64,000 bases of DNA, taken from NCBI GenBank assembly GCA_002134785.1, contig MBQZ01000006.1, forward strand, positions 1 through 64,000. Direction: 5' to 3'. The notes under the pieces are model-generated. The model had not been told where the DNA came from. It saw only the letters and a list, made by a program, of their open reading frames with translations, and did not search any database. The position numbers and the translations under genes are program-made. The stretch comes from Crenothrix sp. D3. GTDB taxonomy: Bacteria > Pseudomonadota > Gammaproteobacteria > Methylococcales > Methylomonadaceae. Of this stretch, positions 34,659 to 43,345 are shown in pieces; position 1 is the first letter of the stretch; each line of letters opens with the position of its first letter.

Positions 34659-36937
34659 ACTTGCATGATTTTTTTCTTCAATATATTTTTTAAATATTCA
34701 AATCCGTTGTTCCATTGGTCTTCAAGCACATCCCAAGACCACTGCGGCAATGTTTCAAGTAATTGAATTCTTTTCAAATCAAGTTTTGTTTTATCAGTTC
34801 TTTGATGTGATACCCATTTACCTAAGTTAAAATCGTCGTATTTTAATTGAGCAGGAACTCTTGCATGACCATATTCTTTGATATATTTTTCTAACAACCC
34901 ATACCAAAAAAGCCAAGAAACCGTTGTTACCTCAATAATCCGCACATTTAAGGCATTTACAAATCCATTTCCCACTGTGGTAGGTAAATCAATGACAATT
35001 TTAGGAACCCCGCCACTCGAACCGCCTTTGCCCCTGCCTAATTCCGTCCTAAAACTATCCAATTCCTCCGCTAACACATTATCATGCGACCGCAACGCAT
35101 CCAAAACCTTCCAAATCGGTTCATAACGACTATTTTCTAATTCTGTTTGAGGATTATCACCATCACCAATAAACACGGGTAGCACTATAATTCCATGTGT
35201 TTTAGAATTACTTTTACGAATTGCTCGCCCTACCGCTTGGACAATATCCACCTGACTCTTGCGCGGATCAATGAACGCCACCCCGTCTAAATCAGGCACA
35301 TCAATTCCCTCTGACAAACACCGCGCATTTGCCAATAGCATTCTGCCTGTCATGCCCTCTTTATCATCAATGGTTTTCAATTGGTTAATTTTACGGGTTC
35401 TATCAGCCACATTCATTTTGCCAGAAACATAATCCGTCACTATTTCGCCAGATGGCTTATGCTCGGCTTTTACCCAATGCAACATTTCCTCGTATTCCTT
35501 GGCAAAATCTTCGGCTCGCTTTATTCGGCTATGGAAACTAATCACCCGCTTTAAATCATAATCCTGCATTACTTTCATTAAACCAATGTGAGCCGCAAAT
35601 GTTTGAGCATCCGTTTCTATCCCTGAATCGGTTTTAAGCAATTCACGCTGGTCTATCCACGCCTTAATCATCGGTGCATCCACACCAACAATCACCACTT
35701 TGTAATCGGTTAAAAGCTGGTCGGCAATGGCTTGTTTAAAGGTTAAATGGTGGAAAACTTGCCCAAAAAACTGCTCGTTATCCATGCAAGCGATAACAAC
35801 ACTGCGCTCTTCGGCGGCGGCTTTGATTGCTGCGGAAAAAATGCGTGGCGTGGCAGTCATGTACAGGCGTTTTTTAGCCTTGATAAAGTCTTGATCGTGG
35901 ACTTTGACAAAATGTGCTTCATTTTTACCGTCTAAAGTGATGCCTGTGGTGCGGTGGGCTTCGTCACAAATAATCAGGTCGAATTCTGGCAAGCCTTGCT
36001 GCTGGGCATCGGCTATTACTTGAATGGATTGATATGTTGAAAATATCACCATGCGTTTATCTTGCGCCGCGCTGATATGTTTGCTTAAATCATGGGCGTT
36101 GGTGGTGGCTGGAAAGGCTAAATCGTGAATACTGATGTCTTCGTTATCGGCTTTTTTGCCAACTTTATCATCTGAACACACCGCTAAACAGTGTAATGGG
36201 GTGTTGGCTTCGGCTGTCCATTCGCGTAACGTTTGCTCTAACAAAGAAATAGACGGTACTAGGAATAAGATACAACTATTTTCAGGGGTGATTTTTTCGG
36301 CAATTTTTAACGAGGTAAATGTTTTACCCGTACCGCAAGCCATGATTAACTTGCCACGGTCGGCGGTTTCAAAACTTACTGCGACTTTTTCCACGGCAGT
36401 TTGTTGATGGGGTCGTATATTGTTTTTAGGTTTAAGGGTAATGTCTTGCGGATGGTTTACACTAAATTTTGACCAATCAATTTTACTATTTTCTAAATTC
36501 TGAGCGCGTAAGTGAGTAACAGGGATTAGCTGATTATCTAGGGCATCAGCGGCGTTTTTAGTCCACTTATCGGTTGTTGAAACAAACAAGCGCGTAGTAA
36601 ATGACTTTTCCCCTTCCTTTGTCATAAATTTTCTACCAGAGGTGGTAAAAAATGAGTCTATATCGCCTTTGTCTAAAGTTCGATTAGGGTCATAGAATTT
36701 ACATTGAATTGCACAATAGTCGCCAGTATTACTTTCCCGTGCCACTAAATCAATGCCCGTATCGCTACCCCATTTATATTCCCATTCATTCCATAGTGAC
36801 ACCTCGGAATAGAGGTTTTTATATGTTGGATCTGTGAGTAGGTAACTTTTAATTAAACGTTCAAATTTACTGCCTAAATCTGGCATTGAAGTGGCAAGTT
36901 GTCTGAATTCTTCAAGGATAGTGTGAATAGTTGTCAT
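34490..36937 (-). CDS. Mrr-type nuclease-helicase restriction-like protein with HA repeats (N-terminal part, frameshifted)
   Basis: The 815-aa ORF begins with a PD-(D/E)xK Mrr-like nuclease (about residues 20-160): FERLIKSYLL, GSDTGIDLVARESNTGDYCAIQCKF, where the Asp and QxK are the expected catalytic residues. A superfamily 2 helicase follows: LIMACGTGKTF (Walker A, near 198), ICDEAHRTTG (DEAH box, near 325), MTATPR, and DIVQAVGRAIRKS (motif VI). From about 680 an HA repeat starts, and the frame then leaves it after GFEYLKN (about 760), ending in about 55 non-homologous residues. The architecture resembles stand-alone restriction or phage-defence helicases with no separate methylase. It lies between dhaK and dhaL. 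Confidence 0.85.
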   Translation of the reverse strand: MTTIHTILEEFRQLATSMPDLGSKFERLIKSYLLTDPTYKNLYSEVSLWNEWEYKWGSDTGIDLVARESNTGDYCAIQCKFYDPNRTLDKGDIDSFFTTSGRKFMTKEGEKSFTTRLFVSTTDKWTKNAADALDNQLIPVTHLRAQNLENSKIDWSKFSVNHPQDITLKPKNNIRPHQQTAVEKVAVSFETADRGKLIMACGTGKTFTSLKIAEKITPENSCILFLVPSISLLEQTLREWTAEANTPLHCLAVCSDDKVGKKADNEDISIHDLAFPATTNAHDLSKHISAAQDKRMVIFSTYQSIQVIADAQQQGLPEFDLIICDEAHRTTGITLDGKNEAHFVKVHDQDFIKAKKRLYMTATPRIFSAAIKAAAEERSVVIACMDNEQFFGQVFHHLTFKQAIADQLLTDYKVVIVGVDAPMIKAWIDQRELLKTDSGIETDAQTFAAHIGLMKVMQDYDLKRVISFHSRIKRAEDFAKEYEEMLHWVKAEHKPSGEIVTDYVSGKMNVADRTRKINQLKTIDDKEGMTGRMLLANARCLSEGIDVPDLDGVAFIDPRKSQVDIVQAVGRAIRKSNSKTHGIIVLPVFIGDGDNPQTELENSRYEPIWKVLDALRSHDNVLAEELDSFRTELGRGKGGSSGGVPKIVIDLPTTVGNGFVNALNVRIIEVTTVSWLFWYGLLEKYIKEYGHARVPAQLKYDDFNLGKWVSHQRTDKTKLDLKRIQLLETLPQWSWDVLEDQWNNGFEYLKNILKKKIMQVCRSDLNITVILWGHGYQIKELKKRNLVLKKLNNLNHYRNGRGTHLKTSGMKGLNI
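34686..34691 (-). other. Frameshift site: six-base T tract (A6 on coding strand)
   Basis: In the other HA repeats the equivalent position has seven T (for example 33681-33687 and 34083-34089). Here there are six, and this single-base difference exactly explains why the helicase reading frame leaves the repeat array. Restoring one base joins the two ORFs. Confidence 0.8.
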
Positions 36938-37034
36938 TATTTAGAGTTGTTATTAATTCTCTCAATGCAGATACGGGCATACCATTTTTGGCTTCTGGGT
37001 TTATCTGTTAGCAAGTTTCTACATAGTCCACTAT

Positions 37035-37667
37035 TCAGTCATGCAGTTCAGCCAATACCGCAACAATCGCACAAATCATTAATTGGCTGGTTTTTGCGCC
37101 TGCATCAATGTGACCTAGTGAGCGTTCTTCTAAATAAGAGGCGCGTCCTTTGGTGGCTAACATATCGCGGGTGGATTCCATGCCAGCGATGGCGACTTTA
37201 GGGATGTTTTCTAATAGCTCAGGCAAGCTAACATCTACCGCTGTTTGTAAATAATCTGCTACGGGGATTAATACATCGAGCATGGTTTTTTCACCTGCAT
37301 CGGCTTTGCCACGTTGTTTAACTGCGTCTACGCCTGCTTTAAAAATGGCGGCAACCGTTTGTTGATTGATAGTTTGGTTTCGCGCTGATTTGCTCATAGT
37401 GACAAATAATGTGCCGAACAATGAACCTGACGCGCCACCGATAGTTGACATTAAGGTCATGCCCATTTTTTGCCACGCGGTTGCCCAATCTAATTGACTG
37501 AGTTCTTCACGTTGCGCCATGAGTGCGATAAGTCCGCGTTGTAAGTTAATGACGTGATCGCCGTCACCGATGGCTTGATCTAATGCCGTTACCTCTTCGG
37601 CGTTGTTTGTGATGGTGTCGTTGATGGCTTCGATTAAGCGGGGTAATAACGTGGGTGTGTAGGTCAT
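37035..37667 (-). CDS. dhaL: Dihydroxyacetone kinase subunit DhaL
   Basis: This 210-aa nucleotide-binding subunit transfers phosphate to dihydroxyacetone bound on DhaK. It has the metal/ADP-binding block LDQAIGDGDHVINLQRGL near residues 24-41, IGGASGSLFGTLF near 77-89, and the C-terminal GRASYLEERSLGHIDAGAKTS. It ends the minus-strand cluster LOG-MBL-cupin-DUF1289-dhaL. It is not adjacent to dhaK, which is unusual; normally dhaK and dhaL are consecutive. Confidence 0.93.
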   Translation of the reverse strand: MTYTPTLLPRLIEAINDTITNNAEEVTALDQAIGDGDHVINLQRGLIALMAQREELSQLDWATAWQKMGMTLMSTIGGASGSLFGTLFVTMSKSARNQTINQQTVAAIFKAGVDAVKQRGKADAGEKTMLDVLIPVADYLQTAVDVSLPELLENIPKVAIAGMESTRDMLATKGRASYLEERSLGHIDAGAKTSQLMICAIVAVLAELHD

Positions 37668-37686
37668 AGCGGCTTTCTCAGGAAAT

Positions 37687-37725
37687 GTTGGGTTACGCTG
37701 TTCGATAAGCTCACAGCTAACCCAA
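37687..37725. repeat. Dispersed palindromic repeat upstream of dhaL
   Basis: GTTGGGTTA (37687-37695) and TAACCCAA (37718-37725) are the same arms as the repeat inside cydD, with a longer centre containing TTCGATAAGCTCACAG. It lies in the gap before dhaL. Confidence 0.75.
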
Positions 37726-37763
37726 GCTACGATAGGGTTTAATTTAATGGTAATGACATCTTT

Positions 37764-37970
37764 TTATACAGGTGTTTGTAATTTTTTTAATAGGCTTGTG
37801 CTAATTGCATTAGTAAAGTCTTCAACATTTTCATACTCTTGCCGCTGTGCAAATTCAACTAATGCCCCAACCAGTTTTTTAGTTTCGGCAATTTCTTCGT
37901 GTGAACGCCCACAGCCTTGGCAATGTGTGCCGTCTTTGGTGCAATTATCTGTACAGGGATTAAATTTCAT
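37764..37970 (-). CDS. Small DUF1289-like Cys-rich protein
   Basis: This 68-aa protein has an N-terminal four-Cys cluster (CTDNCTKDGTHCQGCGRSHEEIAE). It resembles the DUF1289 pattern Cxxx(V/N)C...CxGCGRTxxEI and probably binds zinc or iron. The C-terminal half is helical. It starts 10 nt after the cupin gene stop, so it is co-transcribed. Function is unknown. Confidence 0.7.
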   Translation of the reverse strand: MKFNPCTDNCTKDGTHCQGCGRSHEEIAETKKLVGALVEFAQRQEYENVEDFTNAISTSLLKKLQTPV

Positions 37971-37980
37971 GACTTTTTTC

Positions 37981-38313
37981 TCAGTGATATAAGTGAACGG
38001 CTAACCAAACGGTATTATTATCGGGTGTTGTCCATTCAACACGGTGTTTAGTATGCGCTGGAATGAAAACACTGTCACCCGCTGCCATCGATAGTGTTTG
38101 CAGGTTCTGCTCGTAAATCAGTACGGCTTGTCCTTGTAATATAATAACCCATTCATCTTGCGCTTGGTCATACCATTGGTTGGACGGTGTACTATGTCCT
38201 TTAGAGACGATGCGCTCGATATGTACTTTGTCTTGCTTAACAAGGCTAGTAAACAATTCCTCAGGCAATGTGTCTGGGATATTGGCAAAAATGTTTGTTA
38301 CAACAGGTTTCAT
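37981..38313 (-). CDS. Cupin-domain protein
   Basis: This 110-aa single-domain cupin has motif 1 EWVIILQGQAVLIYEQ and motif 2 AGDSVFIPAHTKHRVEWT. Metal ligands are probably the Glu/His in DEWVII and the two His in PAHTKHRV. It is 6 nt after the beta-CASP hydrolase gene. Single cupins of this size are often called phosphoribosylaminoimidazole-carboxylase-like or general metal-binding proteins; the substrate is not evident. Confidence 0.85.
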   Translation of the reverse strand: MKPVVTNIFANIPDTLPEELFTSLVKQDKVHIERIVSKGHSTPSNQWYDQAQDEWVIILQGQAVLIYEQNLQTLSMAAGDSVFIPAHTKHRVEWTTPDNNTVWLAVHLYH

Positions 38314-38319
38314 TGAATG

Positions 38320-39717
38320 CTACAAGGTAATTTTTTCGCCGACTTTAGGAATATTGGCATTCCATCCTGTGCGCTGAAAACAGGTTTGTAATGACAGCGT
38401 TGCTGATTTTTCACCGTGTACTAAATAAAGACGCGGCTTAGATTCAAAATGACTCGCCCATTGTAGTAATTGACTTTGATCGGCGTGCGCACTTAACGCG
38501 CCTAGAGTATGGACTTTAGCGGCAACAGCGACTTCTGCCCCTAAAATTTTCAGATATTTCTTTTTACCGTCAACAATGGTACGCCCTAATGTGCCTTCGG
38601 CTTGGAAACCCGCGATAATGATATGGGCATTACGTCGCCATAGATTGTATTTAAGATGATGGCGAATACGCCCACCGTTACACATCCCACTGCCTGCAAT
38701 AATAATCACGCCACCGACAATGCGATTAACTACCATTGATTCTTCCGCAGTTTCGGAATAAATCAAGCCGTGTAGCCATTCATGCCAACCGCGTGGCGCG
38801 ACTTTGGTAAATTCAGGGTCGTCAATATTGAATAAATCGGTGTTGTCGGCGTAAATTTCACTGGCTTTAATTGCCATTGGACTGTCTAAGTAAATCTGTT
38901 GTTGTGGTAGTCCGCCTTGGCGTTGCAGTTTGCCTAACCAATAAATTAAATCTTGGGTACGACCGACAGCAAACGCAGGAATAATAACGTTGCCGCCACT
39001 GTGTGCCGCTTCTGCTAGCGCGTCGCGTAATTCGTCTACCGTATCGGTTAAGGGTTTGTGATCTCGATCGCCGTAGGTGGATTCCAATAATAATACGTCG
39101 GCTTCGGTCAAAATGGTGGGATCGCGTAATAAGGGGGAATTAGGGTTGCCTAAGTCGCCTGAAAAGACCAATGTTTTGCTTTTATCGCCCTCTTTAATCT
39201 GCAAACGCACGATGGATGAACCTAAAATATGCCCCGCTTCATGAAAGGAAACGCTGATACCTTTGAGAATTTTGGTTTCTTTACCGTAAGCGATGGACTT
39301 TCTGAGTTTTAACAAGGCTTCCACATCGTCAAGATCATAAAGTGGCTCTAGCAGTTTTTTACCTGCGCGTTCACGTTTTTTATTTTCCCATTCAATATCG
39401 CGTAATTGTATGTGTACTGCGTCTTTGAGCAGTAGTTCCAGCAATGGAAAACTGGCTTCGGTTAAATACACCAAGCCTTTGAAGCCTTCTTTCAGCAGTT
39501 TTGGTAAGCGTCCGCAGTGATCTAAATGGGCATGAGACAGCACTACTGCATCAATCTCAGCGGGATTAAACGGAAAATCAGCGGCGTTTTGTTTTTCGGT
39601 TTCTTTTGAACCTTGAAACAAACCGCAGTCCAATAAAATACGCTGGTGTTTGGTTTCTAATAAATAACATGAGCCAGTGACTTGTCCTGTCGCGCCTAAA
39701 AAAGTGAGCGTTGTCAT
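38320..39717 (-). CDS. MBL-fold beta-CASP RNA hydrolase
   Basis: This 465-aa protein starts MTTLTFLGATGQVTGSCYLLE and has the metal motif LSHAHLDHCGRLPKL near residues 60-74. The GDLGNPNSPLL, LLLESTYGDRDH, AFAVGRTQDLIYWL and SGMCNGGRIRHHLKYNL beta-CASP motifs follow, and the C-terminal ALSAHADQSQLLQW carries the last His. It is related to CPSF73/RNase J-like exo/endoribonucleases and is common in bacteria as YSH1-type proteins. It overlaps the LOG-family gene by 4 nt, indicating coupling. RNA substrate is unknown. Confidence 0.92.
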   Translation of the reverse strand: MTTLTFLGATGQVTGSCYLLETKHQRILLDCGLFQGSKETEKQNAADFPFNPAEIDAVVLSHAHLDHCGRLPKLLKEGFKGLVYLTEASFPLLELLLKDAVHIQLRDIEWENKKRERAGKKLLEPLYDLDDVEALLKLRKSIAYGKETKILKGISVSFHEAGHILGSSIVRLQIKEGDKSKTLVFSGDLGNPNSPLLRDPTILTEADVLLLESTYGDRDHKPLTDTVDELRDALAEAAHSGGNVIIPAFAVGRTQDLIYWLGKLQRQGGLPQQQIYLDSPMAIKASEIYADNTDLFNIDDPEFTKVAPRGWHEWLHGLIYSETAEESMVVNRIVGGVIIIAGSGMCNGGRIRHHLKYNLWRRNAHIIIAGFQAEGTLGRTIVDGKKKYLKILGAEVAVAAKVHTLGALSAHADQSQLLQWASHFESKPRLYLVHGEKSATLSLQTCFQRTGWNANIPKVGEKITL

Positions 39718-40643
39718 AGTGTTACCTTCTTATTGTTAGAGTGCTTGTTATTGATGCTGTTGTTGCTTTTCAAAATAAGCTGCCATGCTTGCTCAGCAGT
39801 TTCGGCATATTGAATCAGTTCTCTGTCACAGGGGGTGATTGCGCCTTCTTCAACCAGCGCGTCAAAATTGATGATTTTCTCCCAGTAAAGTTGCCCGAAT
39901 AAAATCACGGGAATGCGTTTAACTTTTTTAGTTTGAATTAGGGTTAAGGCTTCAAACAGTTCGTCCATTGTGCCGAATCCACCTGGAAATGCGACTAAGG
40001 CAATGGCTCGCATTAAAAAGTGCATTTTACGAATCGCAAAATAATGAAACTGAAAACACAGTTCAGGGGTAATGTAAGGATTGGGTCTTTGTTCATGCGG
40101 TAAGACAATGTTTAGCCCCATACTTTTGCCGCCTACATCCGCTGCACCGCGATTCGCCGCTTCCATAATCCCTGGCCCGCCACCTGTGACCACTAACAGT
40201 GGGTATTTACGTTTTTTGGCTTCTGAGGTAATCAGTGCGCCTAATTTACGCGCTTCATCGTAGTAGTGACTTTTTGTCAATATACGCCGCGCAATCGCTA
40301 GATTATTTGCCAACGCTAATTCATCTGGGTGTTCATTCCATGCTTGTTCAGCATTTGCTAGTGCTTGTTTAGCTTCATCATCACCATGAATCCGCGCACT
40401 GCCAAAAATAACCACGGTGGATTTTATGCCGAGTTCGGCTTGGGCTAATTCAGGCTTGAGTAATTCCAATTGTAAGCGGACAGGGCGTAACTCATCACGC
40501 ATCATAAAATCAAAATCATCATACGCCAAACGATAAGACGATGAGCGTGTTTGTACGGTGTCACTATCCAGTAAAACGTGAGCAGCATCTTCTTTAGCAG
40601 TGGGAAAAGGACTTTCGCAGAGTATTTTTGTTTTTTTTGTCAT
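39714..40643 (-). CDS. LOG-family protein (TIGR00730-like)
   Basis: This 309-aa Rossmann-fold protein has GGGPGIMEAANRGA near residues 153-166 and PGGFGTMDELFEALTLIQT near 220-238, the hallmark of LONELY GUY cytokinin-riboside/nucleoside monophosphate phosphoribohydrolases. A long N-terminal extension of about 75 residues precedes the fold, as in the larger bacterial LOG subgroup also called lysine decarboxylase-like by old annotation. It likely hydrolyses a nucleotide 5'-monophosphate. It starts the minus-strand cluster and is divergent from the L,D-transpeptidase gene over 160 nt. Confidence 0.88.
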   Translation of the reverse strand: MTKKTKILCESPFPTAKEDAAHVLLDSDTVQTRSSSYRLAYDDFDFMMRDELRPVRLQLELLKPELAQAELGIKSTVVIFGSARIHGDDEAKQALANAEQAWNEHPDELALANNLAIARRILTKSHYYDEARKLGALITSEAKKRKYPLLVVTGGGPGIMEAANRGAADVGGKSMGLNIVLPHEQRPNPYITPELCFQFHYFAIRKMHFLMRAIALVAFPGGFGTMDELFEALTLIQTKKVKRIPVILFGQLYWEKIINFDALVEEGAITPCDRELIQYAETAEQAWQLILKSNNSINNKHSNNKKVTL

Positions 40644-40803
40644 CGGCGTTCCTTATAAGTTAGTGTAAAATAACGTTTTTCAATTAAAAAATCGAAACGC
40701 TTTATTTTTAGCGGTCTTGATTACAATCAGATTGATGATAAATAGGCTGCTTGGCAAGTGGCAATGTTAAAAACTGATTATTTTATAAATAGGCGTAAGT
40801 TGT
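40644..40803. promoter_or_regulatory. Divergent promoter region (LOG gene / L,D-transpeptidase gene)
   Basis: This 160-nt AT-rich gap separates two divergent genes and must hold both promoters. No single -35/-10 pair is clear enough to name. The LOG gene start is preceded by an AAGGAA-like ribosome-binding site. Confidence 0.5.
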
Positions 40804-42804
40804 ATGCAGTCAAGTATATCGGCAGTTGGCGTGATTATAGCCAACACGACAAAATTATTTTTTTCACCAAAAGATCCTTTATTGGAGCGATATAAAATCC
40901 ACCGCACACAGCATAAAAATCTTATCCTCACTACCTTGTGCTTGATACCTTATTTATCTGCACCAGCACTGGCTAATCAAGATGTAGTCACACCCACCAC
41001 TGATGTATCACCAGCAACGGTTGCGCCGCCAATCACTAACGTGATTCCCCCCGTAGTAGTACCTCCCGTACCGCCAGTTGCCGTTGTCACGAATGAAATT
41101 AGCAGTCTTATCGCAACGAAACAGCATCCTTATTCAATATTGCCAAATTTCACCCAGCGTGCTGAAGACCTAGATGCACTTTATAAAAGTAATCAATACC
41201 AGCCAATATGGCTAGGCAATGATGCCAAAGCGATTAAAAATATCACCGAAGTCGTCAAATTATTGGCGAATGCGGGAGCTTATGGTTTAAATCCAACAAA
41301 TTATGATGCGCAACTGTTACAAGAGAAATCAGTAAAGCTGCCGCTGGATATGCAAAGTAAAGACGCAGCACAGTATGACACCGCGCTGAGTTTATCGTTA
41401 TTGCGCTTTATGCACGACCTGCATTATGGGCGCATTAATCCTAAAAACTTGAACTTCAATATTCAATTAAGAACCGCAAAAACACTGGATTTACCCGCGT
41501 TAATTAAAGCGAATGTGGCGCAAGAGACCGTGTCTCAATTGCCTGCCTTAGTCGAATCAAAATTACCGCAATATCAAAAAATGCAACAAGCCTTGACGGA
41601 TTATCGTTCAGCTGAAAAAGCACCACCACTTAAGTTAATAGTAAAAACCCCTGTGCGTGCAGGTGATGCGTTACCGCAGAGTGTCGAACTGCAAAAGTTT
41701 TTATCCGCGTTTGGCGATTTACCTGCGGATAAAATAGATAACACTGCCACGACTTACACACCGACTATTGTTGAGGGCGTTAAAAAATTTCAACAACGGC
41801 AGGGTTTGAAAGTTAATGGGATTATCAATAATGCCACTGTTACCGCGTTCAACGCACCTTTAACTCAAGCACAACGTATCACGCAAATTGAATTAGCAAT
41901 GGAAAGATTGCGCTGGATACCTGAAATTACGGAAGGGCGTGCGGTTATTGTTAACATTCCTGCATTTCAACTCTGGGCGTTTGATGACATCAAACAAGAG
42001 ACTGCCACTACCACAATGCGTGTGGTGGTTGGTAAATCAAAAGAACATCAAACACCACAACTGACCGCCGATATGCAGTTTGTTGATTTCCAGCCTTATT
42101 GGAATGTGCCTTATAAAATTGCTAAAGATGAAATAATGCCTAAATTGGCAGCCGATCCAGAGTATTTGGTACGGCAAAACATGGAATTTGTTAAAGGCTC
42201 ATCGCGTATTAGACAACGACCTGGTAAGGGTAACGCATTGGGCAAAGTAAAATTCATTTTTCCCAATACAAGTAATGTCTATTTACATGACACGCCTTCA
42301 GTTGGACTCTTTAGTCGCTCGCGTAGAGACTTAAGTCATGGTTGTGTGCGGGTTTCCCGTCCGCAAGATCTCGCCGAATTTGTGCTTAAAGAGCAAGGTG
42401 GTTGGGATACTGGCTCGATTAAAAAAGCAATGGGGGGAAAAAATAGACAAGTTGTGCTGAAAAAAACGATTCCTGTGTTGTTTTTGTATAACACTGCGTT
42501 TTTTGACGGTCATAATTTAACGTTTTATTCCGATATTTACGGTCGTGATGCCCAATTGTTAGGCGCACTTAAAAAGCATGAAGATTTATCGGATGAAGGG
42601 TTATTCGCGCCCAAAGAAGTGCTACCCGCAGACGCACCAAGTCCTGAACGGATAGAGGCTTTACATACCGCACCCGTTGTTGCCACTAACACAGCACAGG
42701 CAATTCCCGTTGTGCAACACATAACCGCTAGTAACACAACTCAAGTAGCTCCTGCTACTCAGCCTGTTACTGGCACAGAAGAAAAATCTGTATTATCTCC
42801 CTAG
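40804..42804 (+). CDS. L,D-transpeptidase, YcbB/LdtD type
   Basis: This 666-aa enzyme makes 3-3 crosslinks in peptidoglycan. A late signal segment (about residues 38-58, NLILTTLCLIPYLSAPALA) is followed by a Pro/Val-rich linker. Then come a scaffold domain (about 100-290), a peptidoglycan-binding domain (GVKKFQQRQGLKVNGIINN near 320-340) and the YkuD catalytic domain (about 380-540). The catalytic Cys is in SHGCVRVSRPQDLAEFVL near 514. A low-complexity Thr/Pro/Ala tail ends the protein. The region before the signal is unusually long for an exported protein, so a later non-ATG start cannot be excluded. It is divergent from the LOG gene. Confidence 0.9.
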   Translation: MQSSISAVGVIIANTTKLFFSPKDPLLERYKIHRTQHKNLILTTLCLIPYLSAPALANQDVVTPTTDVSPATVAPPITNVIPPVVVPPVPPVAVVTNEISSLIATKQHPYSILPNFTQRAEDLDALYKSNQYQPIWLGNDAKAIKNITEVVKLLANAGAYGLNPTNYDAQLLQEKSVKLPLDMQSKDAAQYDTALSLSLLRFMHDLHYGRINPKNLNFNIQLRTAKTLDLPALIKANVAQETVSQLPALVESKLPQYQKMQQALTDYRSAEKAPPLKLIVKTPVRAGDALPQSVELQKFLSAFGDLPADKIDNTATTYTPTIVEGVKKFQQRQGLKVNGIINNATVTAFNAPLTQAQRITQIELAMERLRWIPEITEGRAVIVNIPAFQLWAFDDIKQETATTTMRVVVGKSKEHQTPQLTADMQFVDFQPYWNVPYKIAKDEIMPKLAADPEYLVRQNMEFVKGSSRIRQRPGKGNALGKVKFIFPNTSNVYLHDTPSVGLFSRSRRDLSHGCVRVSRPQDLAEFVLKEQGGWDTGSIKKAMGGKNRQVVLKKTIPVLFLYNTAFFDGHNLTFYSDIYGRDAQLLGALKKHEDLSDEGLFAPKEVLPADAPSPERIEALHTAPVVATNTAQAIPVVQHITASNTTQVAPATQPVTGTEEKSVLSP

Positions 42805-42840
42805 TAGGCTTGCTCTAACACAGCTGTGTTGATTACGAAT

Positions 42841-42917
42841 CCGTTCGCACTGAGCTTGTCGAAGTGCGAATGTGGTTCGACAAGCTCACCACGAACGGCA
42901 TCATTTTATTGTATAAA
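42841..42917. repeat. Dispersed inverted repeat (TTCGACAAGCTCACCACGAACGG type)
   Basis: CCGTTCG...TGAGCTTGTCGAA and the complementary TTCGACAAGCTCACCACGAA...CGG form a large hairpin at 42841-42898. The tail GCATCATTTTATTGT to 42917 is shared with the copy at 57758-57843. It lies downstream of the L,D-transpeptidase gene. Confidence 0.8.
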
Positions 42918-42939
42918 TAACTCAGTCGATAAAAAACGG

Positions 42940-43332
42940 TTATGGCAATAGCCGCGTTAAATCACCGACTGCTTCTATTTTGTTCTGTTGATTAAACCAG
43001 TGATACCCCGCCTTGTGTTCAGCAATTTTGTTAAGCACGACTTCACCATGATTAATACAGCGAGCTATACCGTAAGTTAACGTTTCTTTAAATACCAAAC
43101 TGGTGTCCGTGGTTTTGAGTAACGTCAATACCCCGCCACAGGTTAAAGACGGGTAATCAATGACATAAAAATCAGGATGAATGTTCACCCTGATACTCCA
43201 CTGTGTACCATTATCCTGTTTTCCCGCGCCTTCCCATTCGCCCGTAAAGTGGTTGATTGTCTGGTTTTTTCCAGCATCAGCTAGGCATGACAGCGATAAT
43301 AATAGACTGCAAATAAATACGATTTTGTTCAT
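42940..43332 (-). CDS. Small secreted protein of unknown function
   Basis: This 130-aa protein has a clear signal peptide (MNKIVFICSLLLSLSCLADA). The mature part is about 110 residues, with FTGEWEGAGKQDNGTQWSIRVNI and YPSLTCGGVLTLLKTTDTSLVFKE, patterns reminiscent of small lipocalin-like beta-barrels. Two cysteines in the mature part may pair. It lies 13 nt downstream of the efflux lipoprotein gene on the same strand. No family was recognised with confidence. Confidence 0.7.
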   Translation of the reverse strand: MNKIVFICSLLLSLSCLADAGKNQTINHFTGEWEGAGKQDNGTQWSIRVNIHPDFYVIDYPSLTCGGVLTLLKTTDTSLVFKETLTYGIARCINHGEVVLNKIAEHKAGYHWFNQQNKIEAVGDLTRLLP

Positions 43333-43345
43333 TGTTTTTTACCTC

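Noticed and set aside
33303-34900. Regularly spaced DNA repeats of about 200 bp considered as a CRISPR-like or satellite array
   Set aside because: The repeats encode in-frame HA protein domains and lack short conserved repeats with unique spacers.
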